A DNA stretch of 14,054 nt, from positions 1 to 14,054 of the forward strand of contig JBHBZU010000016.1 in NCBI GenBank assembly GCA_041797745.1, written 5' to 3'. The position numbers and the translations under genes were made by a program. Below are positions 7,330 to 13,428 of the stretch, one piece after another. This stretch comes from UBA3871 sp041797745 (GTDB lineage Bacteria; Bacillota; Clostridia; Peptostreptococcales; Anaerovoracaceae). Numbering within the stretch: the stretch's first letter is position 1; each line of letters starts with the position of its first letter. A model generated the notes under the pieces. It searched no databases. It saw nothing but the letters and a program-made list of their open reading frames with translations, and was not told where the DNA came from.

Positions 7330-7362
7330 ATGAAAACAAATAGGAGCAAGTGGTATTTATGA
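7330..7362 (+). CDS. Possible 10-codon leader ORF overlapping the next start
   Basis: ATG 7330 follows AAGGAAAG (7316-7323) at a normal distance and encodes MKTNRSKWYL. Its TGA stop (7360-7362) overlaps the ATG at 7359 in an ATGA arrangement, the usual geometry for translational coupling. It may be a real coupling peptide or the remains of a frameshifted N-terminus. Length gives no statistical support. Confidence 0.3.
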   Translation: MKTNRSKWYL

Positions 7363-7586
7363 GAAAAGCGAAAGAAAATACAGCGAAGTTCGTGATAGAA
7401 ATAAGATACAAACAGCACTCAAGTTGGCAGGGTATAGTCAAGTGGCTTGACTCTGAAGAGGAAATTTGTTTCCGTAGCACGTTGGAGCTTATTAGGATAT
7501 TAGACAGCGTTCAAAAGGCAATTACGGTAGAAACTGTGGAAGATGTTGAAGAAATGAACACAGGTATGCTGACTCTGCTGGGATAG
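7359..7586 (+). CDS. Small unrecognised protein consisting of a WQG-VKW module
   Basis: A 75-residue protein, probably cytoplasmic, that is almost wholly the module found in the C-terminal half of the preceding gene: KFVIEIRY, HSSWQGIVKW, then FRSTLELIRILDS, ending in an acidic tail. It shares the spaced pattern F....Y....WQG.VKW.......F.STL.LI..LD with that gene. The family is not known to me. Start choice is uncertain: GTG 7350 is only 3 nt after AGGAG (7342-7346), while ATG 7359 is 12 nt after it but sits in an ATGA overlap with the short leader frame. I prefer ATG 7359. It is followed by a terminator and then the adhesin control region. Confidence 0.7.
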   Translation: MRKAKENTAKFVIEIRYKQHSSWQGIVKWLDSEEEICFRSTLELIRILDSVQKAITVETVEDVEEMNTGMLTLLG

Positions 7587-7694
7587 GGCAAACTGTTATT
7601 GTCGTGGGGCAGTAATTAAATGACTCTTGCTTCTTGGAAGCGGGGATTGATAAAGTGTTAGGATAGTGCATTGTATAGTATAGAACGAAAGTAA

Positions 7695-7724
7695 AGCGAC
7701 CGACTTTGAGCGGTCGCTGTTTTA
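7695..7724 (+). terminator. Intrinsic terminator after the small WQG-module gene
   Basis: AGCGACCG (7695-7702) and CGGTCGCT (7711-7718) form a perfect 8-bp GC-rich stem with an 8-nt loop, followed by GTTTTA. It separates the small genes from the adhesin transcription unit. The 108 bases between the stop codon (7586) and this hairpin hold nothing else I can support. Confidence 0.75.
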
Positions 7725-7820
7725 TGAGGTAAGTATATCTTAACGCAAAAGCATTATAACACGATTAAGAATTAAATTGCTGTTTTTGATTACAATTTTG
7801 CTGTCGCAGCCATGGCGCCC

Positions 7821-7872
7821 ATACTCTAAACGGAGTATATTAGTGCAAATTGTATACTCCAAATGGAGTATA
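7821..7872 (+). promoter_or_regulatory. Two 18-bp palindromic operators 33 bp apart
   Basis: ATACTCTAAACGGAGTAT (7821-7838) and ATACTCCAAATGGAGTAT (7854-7871) differ at two central positions. The second extends to a perfect 8-bp inverted repeat TATACTCC/GGAGTATA around AAAT (7853-7872). Their starts are 33 bp apart, about three helical turns, so two dimers would sit on one DNA face. This is a dimeric regulator site by form; the regulator is unknown. From 7725 to 7820 I see no supported feature. Confidence 0.6.
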
Positions 7873-7904
7873 TTTGCCCAAGGCGGTAGACGAAAAAGAC
7901 CCCT

Positions 7905-7913
7905 TGTTATAAT
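7905..7913 (+). promoter_or_regulatory. Extended -10 promoter upstream of the adhesin leader
   Basis: TGTTATAAT matches the extended -10 consensus TGnTATAAT exactly; no good -35 is present 17 bp upstream, as is common for this promoter type. Transcription would start near 7920 and read through boxes C and D and the riboswitch into the adhesin gene. The palindromic pair lies 34-84 bp upstream of it. Confidence 0.6.
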
Positions 7914-7967
7914 ATGAGTTAGGTCGTTGAAAACGTTGAAATTTTAATTAAAATAAGCATTTCGATT

Positions 7968-8027
7968 TGTGACTGAATTGTGACTTTTGAAAAAAATAAA
8001 AGAGCGATTTTGTGACCGAAATGTGAC
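7968..8027 (+). promoter_or_regulatory. TGTGAC-type direct-repeat boxes C and D
   Basis: Box C is TGTGAC at 7968-7973 and 7979-7984. Box D is TGTGAC at 8011-8016 and 8022-8027. Each pair has an 11-bp period and all four half-sites are perfect. AATAAA (7995-8000) lies 10 bp after box C, matching boxes A and B. Box D ends about 5 bases before the riboswitch aptamer and has no -10 after it. It would lie inside the transcribed leader if box C drives transcription, so it may act as a roadblock or autoregulatory site, or only add cooperativity. Confidence 0.65.
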
Positions 8028-8031
8028 CAAG

Positions 8032-8123
8032 AAAAAGGCAAACCTATCGAAAGGTGGGGACGCAAAGCCAGAGCCTAAAGAAAAGTGGAGATAGTACCAC
8101 TTTCCATGGCAGTTCGGTTGCCA
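8032..8123 (+). ncRNA. Cyclic-di-GMP-I (GEMM) riboswitch aptamer
   Basis: The segment shows the class I c-di-GMP aptamer layout: GGCAAACC (8037-8044), a C-GAAA-G tetraloop (8049-8052), GGGACGCAAAGCC (8057-8069) and the receptor-side CCTAAAG (8074-8080). A variable 7-bp hairpin follows (AAAGTGG 8082-8088 with CCACTTT 8097-8103), then GGCAGTTCGGTTGCC (8108-8122). These blocks are in the correct order and spacing for GEMM. The aptamer binds c-di-GMP in the mRNA leader. Its last three bases are shared with the left arm of the terminator that follows. A structure completed by ligand would therefore disfavour termination, an ON switch, which suits an adhesin. The direction is inferred from overlap only. 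Confidence 0.93.
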
Positions 8124-8162
8124 GCAATTCTAGCCTACGGGCAAAAAATTGGTGGCTTTTTT
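8120..8162 (+). terminator. Riboswitch expression-platform terminator
   Basis: Left arm GCCAGCAATT (8120-8129) pairs with AATTGGTGGC (8147-8156) over ten positions with one G-G mismatch; an inner GCC/GGC hairpin lies within the loop. T6 follows at 8157-8162. The arm GCC at 8120-8122 also belongs to the aptamer's 3' end, so the two folds are mutually exclusive at that point. It lies 55 bp before the adhesin start. Confidence 0.85.
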
Positions 8163-8217
8163 ATTCTCTAAGCTATAGGGGATAAGAAGCCTCTCCGAAG
8201 AAGAAAGAGAGAGTAAA

Positions 8218-11200
8218 ATGAAAAAAGGTATTTCTAAAAGAGTACTTGCGAGCATCATGGTTTTCGCACTGATTCTGACTTATTGCGTACCTATGTCTGT
8301 ATTCGCTGAAACTACAGTTGATACTAACGCAAAGGTAGTAGAAGATGGAACAAACGGTGTAGTAAAATACTATGACGCAAACGGAAATGAAACCACTTCT
8401 AACGGTGAATGGGTTCTTTCTACAAAAAAAGAGGCTAATTACGTTGGTGACTATACTTTCAATGTTGATTTGGAAGTACAGGCAAAGCCGATTGTAAAGC
8501 AGACAACAGTTACTGCTGATTCAGCCGTAGTTTTGGTATTTGACGCGTCCAAAAGTATGTTGGAGAAAAGCAATGGCGAAACTCGACTCGACAAAGCTAA
8601 GACGGCGGCAAAGAAGTTCTTAACTAACTACGTTAAAGACGCGGGCAATGCCGAGAGAATGGTTGCTGTAGTGCAATTTGGATCCGACGGTAAGACTGTT
8701 ATTGATTGGACAGATGCTAATGCAGGAAATGGCAAAGTGTCAACTGCTGTTACAAGGGCGATTGATGATGTAAAGGTAAACGGTGCAACCAACCTTGAAG
8801 CAGGTATGATGCTTGCGAGAAACCTTCTTTTAAGCGGTTTAAAGAAAAACGGAAAGATTGAGGGCGTTGAGAACACAAATGTAATTTTGCTAACTGATGG
8901 CGAACCTACATACAATGTATCGGGCGTGAATAACAGTACATCTTTTATTAAGGGTAAAAAGGGTGGCAGTAGTTATGACTCATATGAAGATACTAAAGAT
9001 ATTAAGCCTTTAGCGGATGATATCAAAGCTACAAATGGTGGAAAGACTGCCTTATATACCGTTACTTATGAAACAGAAAGTACTATAGAGGGATGGTATT
9101 ACGATTGGGGATGGCAGCAAACCTACAACCCAGCCTTAAGCATTAATTCTTGGCTTACAGATATTGTTGGGGTTACAAAGAACATCAGTGCCAACAATAC
9201 AGCAGCGCTGTATGAAGCATTCAACAACCTCAGTCAGACTATCACAGACAGCATTGCTGCTGAAAGCATGACTTCTGAAGATACGGTAGGTAATAACTAT
9301 GTTAACCTTATCCAAGAAGAAACTACAGGAAATCCTGTTGTGAAACGTTGCGACGGTTCCTATACAAACGTAGGTAATACTTTAAACTGGACTCTTGGAG
9401 ACGGAACAAAGACAGGAGATATCACAACATATAAGTTCTCCTATCAGGTAAAGCTGGATTCAACAGCAGGCGGATTTGAGGAAGACACTCCATATCCAAT
9501 CGGAGTAACAAAATTAGCGTATATAAGCAACGGCTCATCCCATATAGCTGAATTTACAAATGTTCAGGTGCAGGGCAAGATTCCTATGGTGGGCTACACT
9601 ATTAACTTCTACAAGAAGAGTAAGACTTCTGATGAATATGAAGTTGTGGCAGCCGATCAAATTACAGGAACTGCAAAATACGGTGATACTATCACTGTTG
9701 AGGACAAGAAAGCCGGATATGCAACTATGTATCCGCACTATCAGTTCGCTTCAGAACTTTCCACAGTAAGCATGGCTTTAGGCATTAAAGATAATGAACT
9801 TAAGGTTTACTATACACCTATCGAAGCAGCTGTTACAGTTAACCACTATTACAAGACTGCTGTAAGAAATGAGGACAACTCTACTACCGAGGGAGAATAT
9901 CTGCTCGGCTCAAATTCAGGCGTTGTTCAAGGAAAGCACTATGATGGAGATAAGTTCTCTGCTACAGAGGCTACAACTTATGCTTTTGAGGGTGCGGACA
10001 TCACCTACAAGGTAGATGAATATAAGGTGGGAGAGGTTACTTCCAAGACTAATCCTGAAATAACTCTCAACAAGGATGGTGACAATACAGTAAACATTTA
10101 CTACTCCACATCTGTAGATAAGAGAGCTAAGGCTACCTATACAGTATATAGACAGTACGAAACCGGTAAGTATGAATTAAATGCTGACGGAAGATATGCA
10201 AAAGTATATGAAGCAGGTGCTGCTACCGAATATGAAGCAACTTCAGGAGATGTAAGAGCATTTGATACTCTCACAACCTCAACTACAGAAAATGTTACTT
10301 CAGGATACAAGTATGTAGCAACAAGAGATAATACAAATGCAGTTAACTACGACGCAGTGCGCGGAGTGGTAACTATGGGCTTGGTTGCAGGTCCAAATAC
10401 ACTGACTACAGTATTTAGAGCTGAACCTGCACAGCAGTTGGTTCCTGCGAAGATTGTTATTGAACATAACTATACTCGCAATGAAACATACATTGATGAA
10501 AACGGAGACATAAAGTCTAAGAGTGAAAGCTTTACAGACACAGATAACCTTGAGGGATACTATGTAGGAGAATTTTTCACCCCTGCACAGAAGAATACTT
10601 ACAAGGGTGAGACTTATAATTCCGATTCTGCAAATGCTGCATTGGTAGCGAAGACAGAAATCAAGGTTGTTGACAATAAGATTACTTTCAACTACACCTT
10701 AACAGTTCTTCCAAAGGAAGCAACTGTAACTGTTCAACATCACTATATCGATCATAAACTGGTAACTTTAGAAGACGGCACAAACGATTATAAAGATGTA
10801 GAGGATGATTCCAAGCTTGAAGTAAGAAATTATCCCGGAGCAGATGATAAACTCTACGTTGCGCAGAAGTTTGTTCCTACTCTGGTAGACAAAGCGGGAT
10901 ATACATTTGCTTCCGCAGACGGTACAGTTGGTGCGGAGGGTACTGCACAGGCAGCCAAGATTTTAGTTGACGACAATAATATCATTAACATCTACTACAT
11001 CTCAAATGAGATTGACGCACGTGATGAAACAAGAGTATCTGTAAAGTTTACCTATATTACTCATCTTGAAACTGTAATCAAAGGAAGAGTAACAACTTCT
11101 GATTCTTCCGTAACTCTTGAGGAACAGGAAACAATAACAGGAAAGGTTGGAGATGACGTAAAGGCTGAACTTGAAGCTTTAGCAGGCAAGTACAGCAAGC

Positions 11201-13068
11201 ACGATAATATCAACTGGACTCAAAAAACAGAGCTTCCAAATGCTTATGTTCTTAAAAAGACCAATGATGGAGTTGAAATCGTTTACGAAAGAAATGATTC
11301 AGACCTCAAGACTGCTGTTCTCAAGGTTGTTTACAAGCTGGTTGACAAGATTATGTTCGTAAACGACAATAACGAAATTGAGTATCGTGAAGTAGCAAAT
11401 AGCGAAACTATTCCTAACGACAATGTATTCGCAAAGAATCCTTTAGACTCGGCAAATACTATTAACCTTGGTGGAAAGCTTTATGCGGGAGAATTTTATA
11501 GCCTGATTATTCCTGATACATTCAAGGGATATACAAAGGCGGCAGACGGAAATTCAGAGACAGATGTAACTCTCAAAGAAAACACAGAGCTTACTTACGT
11601 ATATGAGAAAACCACTGATTTACCACAGACTGCAATTACTGTAAATCGTCATTTAGAATATATCCATATTAGCGAAGTTGGTGAAAAGGATATAACTAAT
11701 AATGTTGAAACTGAAATTGGAAAAGTGCGCGCAGGTCAGACATTTGAAACTGCAAGTCACTATGAGGGATACAGCTTCAAATATGTTGTTGACGGAAAGT
11801 GGTATAAGACTGAAAATGCTACAAGCTTCAAATTTGATCAAACAAAGGATCGCCTTTATGTAGGCACTTCTACAGCGGCAGTTACAGTAGACCTTTATTA
11901 TACAAAGACTGTAGACAAAAGCGAACCTACCGAAGCAACAGTAAGACATCACTTCTTTGATGTTGACTACGATAAGACTACTACTGAAAACGCAAATCTT
12001 TATCAGGTAACAACCATGGGAGGCTTTGCGACTCAGACAAAGACTGCAACAATTCTTGAGGGTACAGGCTACACTTACGATGCAAGCAAGACTACACCAA
12101 GCGAAACAATCACATTGGTTAAGGACGCAGCAGCAAACGTAATTGACCTTTATTACTACAAGGACTTCGATTCCAGAGACTCTAAGCTCAAGACAGTTAC
12201 AGTTAACCATTACTACTATACTCATGACGAATCAGGTTTGGTTACAAAGGTGGCTATCAGCTACAACGGAGTACCTATGGATGTAGTGGAAGATGGAACT
12301 GCCCAGCAGACCATCACAGATAAGAGTGAGGGCGCATATGCAGGCGGAACACCGTCTATCAAACTGGCTAACACTTACAACGGAAAAACTTATGATGTTG
12401 CTAAGAGCTATGCAGTAGATGGTAACGGAAATCCTGTTGCAATTAACAGCGGAATTGTTAATATGACAGTTTCAGCTACAGATGATAACCAAAACATCAT
12501 CAACATCTACTACCTCAACACTTACAATGCTTCTGCAAATGTAAAGGTTGCAGTAAATCACATTTACACAACTAGGGATACATATACAGGAAACATTACA
12601 ACTGAGGGTGCTATCGTTAATGCGGCTTTCGGAGACACTAACGGAACATGGAATGTAAATCATTCCTTTACGGCAGCAGAAATGCTTAAGGCAGGCTTTA
12701 CAAGAACTACTTCAGACGAAAACATGACTATCTTCTATCACACAGGTGATAATGCTATGACTGTTGAGTATGAAAAGACTTGGAGCAGCAAGCCATCCGG
12801 CGGCGGCGGTGGCGGACGCCCACCTGTAACTCCTACACCTACAGACATCCCTGATGGAGATGTTCCACTTGGTGACGGCGACACAATCATTAATGACGGT
12901 GACGTTCCGCTGGGCAACACTCCGGAAGAAGAACTGATAGATGAAGAAGTTCCATTGGCTAACCTGCCAAAGACCGGCGGTCTTGGCGTAGGTCTCTTCC
13001 TTTTAGTAGGTGGAGCCCTCACAGCAGCAGGTGTTGGACTTAGAAGAAAAGAAGACGAAGAAAAGTAG
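8218..13068 (+). CDS. Giant LPXTG-anchored adhesin with vWA domain and MucBP-like repeats
   Basis: A 1616-residue secreted, wall-anchored protein. Residues 1-30 are a signal peptide (basic KKGISKR, hydrophobic core, VFA cleavage site). A von Willebrand A domain (about 101-345) has a complete MIDAS: DASKS (109-113), T191 and D227 in LLTDGEP, so it should bind a metal ion and ligand. A beta-rich linker domain follows (about 350-455). About eleven repeats of 75-110 residues then run from about 458 to 1520; most open with V-V-H-YY and close with INIYY or similar, resembling MucBP-type stalk repeats. Next are a Gly6/Pro-Thr linker, three (D/E)VPL(G/A) units and the sorting signal: LPKTG (1583-1587), hydrophobic helix, RRKEDEEK tail. 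Mature protein has one Cys (C378). It is translated from a GAGAGAG-type site (8207-8213) after a c-di-GMP riboswitch. A host- or surface-binding adhesin is inferred. Confidence 0.93.
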   Translation: MKKGISKRVLASIMVFALILTYCVPMSVFAETTVDTNAKVVEDGTNGVVKYYDANGNETTSNGEWVLSTKKEANYVGDYTFNVDLEVQAKPIVKQTTVTADSAVVLVFDASKSMLEKSNGETRLDKAKTAAKKFLTNYVKDAGNAERMVAVVQFGSDGKTVIDWTDANAGNGKVSTAVTRAIDDVKVNGATNLEAGMMLARNLLLSGLKKNGKIEGVENTNVILLTDGEPTYNVSGVNNSTSFIKGKKGGSSYDSYEDTKDIKPLADDIKATNGGKTALYTVTYETESTIEGWYYDWGWQQTYNPALSINSWLTDIVGVTKNISANNTAALYEAFNNLSQTITDSIAAESMTSEDTVGNNYVNLIQEETTGNPVVKRCDGSYTNVGNTLNWTLGDGTKTGDITTYKFSYQVKLDSTAGGFEEDTPYPIGVTKLAYISNGSSHIAEFTNVQVQGKIPMVGYTINFYKKSKTSDEYEVVAADQITGTAKYGDTITVEDKKAGYATMYPHYQFASELSTVSMALGIKDNELKVYYTPIEAAVTVNHYYKTAVRNEDNSTTEGEYLLGSNSGVVQGKHYDGDKFSATEATTYAFEGADITYKVDEYKVGEVTSKTNPEITLNKDGDNTVNIYYSTSVDKRAKATYTVYRQYETGKYELNADGRYAKVYEAGAATEYEATSGDVRAFDTLTTSTTENVTSGYKYVATRDNTNAVNYDAVRGVVTMGLVAGPNTLTTVFRAEPAQQLVPAKIVIEHNYTRNETYIDENGDIKSKSESFTDTDNLEGYYVGEFFTPAQKNTYKGETYNSDSANAALVAKTEIKVVDNKITFNYTLTVLPKEATVTVQHHYIDHKLVTLEDGTNDYKDVEDDSKLEVRNYPGADDKLYVAQKFVPTLVDKAGYTFASADGTVGAEGTAQAAKILVDDNNIINIYYISNEIDARDETRVSVKFTYITHLETVIKGRVTTSDSSVTLEEQETITGKVGDDVKAELEALAGKYSKHDNINWTQKTELPNAYVLKKTNDGVEIVYERNDSDLKTAVLKVVYKLVDKIMFVNDNNEIEYREVANSETIPNDNVFAKNPLDSANTINLGGKLYAGEFYSLIIPDTFKGYTKAADGNSETDVTLKENTELTYVYEKTTDLPQTAITVNRHLEYIHISEVGEKDITNNVETEIGKVRAGQTFETASHYEGYSFKYVVDGKWYKTENATSFKFDQTKDRLYVGTSTAAVTVDLYYTKTVDKSEPTEATVRHHFFDVDYDKTTTENANLYQVTTMGGFATQTKTATILEGTGYTYDASKTTPSETITLVKDAAANVIDLYYYKDFDSRDSKLKTVTVNHYYYTHDESGLVTKVAISYNGVPMDVVEDGTAQQTITDKSEGAYAGGTPSIKLANTYNGKTYDVAKSYAVDGNGNPVAINSGIVNMTVSATDDNQNIINIYYLNTYNASANVKVAVNHIYTTRDTYTGNITTEGAIVNAAFGDTNGTWNVNHSFTAAEMLKAGFTRTTSDENMTIFYHTGDNAMTVEYEKTWSSKPSGGGGGGRPPVTPTPTDIPDGDVPLGDGDTIINDGDVPLGNTPEEELIDEEVPLANLPKTGGLGVGLFLLVGGALTAAGVGLRRKEDEEK

Positions 13069-13109
13069 TCTTCATTAGAAAAGGAAATTAACATTCACCT
13101 ATACTTAAG

Positions 13110-13146
13110 AAAAGGCAATCGGCTTATTGGTCGGTTGCCTTTTCGC
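13110..13146 (+). terminator. Strong intrinsic terminator after the adhesin gene
   Basis: AAAAGGCAATCGGC (13110-13123) pairs with GTCGGTTGCCTTTT (13130-13143) over 14 bp including two G-U pairs, loop TTATTG, with the T run inside the right arm. It lies 42 bp after the adhesin stop. From 13147 to 13285 I see no gene, RNA or repeat that I can support. Confidence 0.88.
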
Positions 13147-13285
13147 CTTTTCGGGTATCCGGTATTCGTTGAGGTATATCCGACCTAAATTGCGGTTCTG
13201 TAATCGAGAGCAGAGCGAAAGACTCCGGCATTAACAGGTGTATCCCTGCCCATTTTTTTCAATGTGCCGAATTTTCTCAAAATTG

Positions 13286-13318
13286 AATCTTGTTATTGCA
13301 AGATTTTGCATAATCTTG
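13286..13318 (+). promoter_or_regulatory. Triple half-site operator in the sensor promoter
   Basis: AATCTTG (13286-13292), CAAGATT (13299-13305) and AATCTTG (13312-13318) alternate with 6-bp gaps, giving two overlapping perfect palindromes with a 13-bp step. The right-hand palindrome overlaps the end of the -35 and fills the spacer up to the -10, a classic place for a repressor or a spacer-binding activator. Confidence 0.65.
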
Positions 13319-13324
13319 TATAAT
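13296..13324 (+). promoter_or_regulatory. Sigma-A promoter of the dCACHE sensor gene
   Basis: TTGCAA (13296-13301) and a perfect TATAAT (13319-13324) are 17 bp apart. Transcription would start near 13331, leaving a leader of about 98 nt. Confidence 0.75.
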
Positions 13325-13349
13325 ACAGACGTTAACAATCAAGTGTGTA

Positions 13350-13416
13350 GGTGGAGAGGAAAATTGACTCCATCAAGTTGCAGCTAACGCGACTATGAAG
13401 AAATTTCAAGCGACTT
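13350..13416 (+). other. Structured leader with two alternative stems before the sensor gene
   Basis: GGTGGAG (13350-13356) pairs with CTCCATC (13368-13374). AAGTTGC (13375-13381) can pair either with GCGACTA (13389-13395, 6 bp) or with GCGACTT (13410-13416, 7 bp), the latter touching the AGGAGG ribosome binding site at 13417-13422. It does not match any riboswitch class I know, including c-di-GMP-I and -II. Confidence 0.4.
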
Positions 13417-13428
13417 AGGAGGTTTAAG

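Noticed and set aside
7647..7679. TTGATA ... TATAGT as a promoter for a small RNA before the terminator at 7695
   Set aside because: The spacing is 21 bp and the transcript would be about 40 nt of mostly terminator.
11653..12225. A 190-codon open frame on the - strand inside the adhesin gene
   Set aside because: Cys- and Val-rich composition typical of an antisense shadow of a repetitive gene; no ribosome binding site or recognisable domain.
13147..13285. Possible tRNA or small RNA between the adhesin terminator and the sensor promoter
   Set aside because: No tRNA T-loop or cloverleaf arms and no promoter or terminator pair was found.
13331..13428. A second c-di-GMP riboswitch before the sensor gene
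   Set aside because: Neither GEMM-I blocks nor the class II pseudoknot core can be found.
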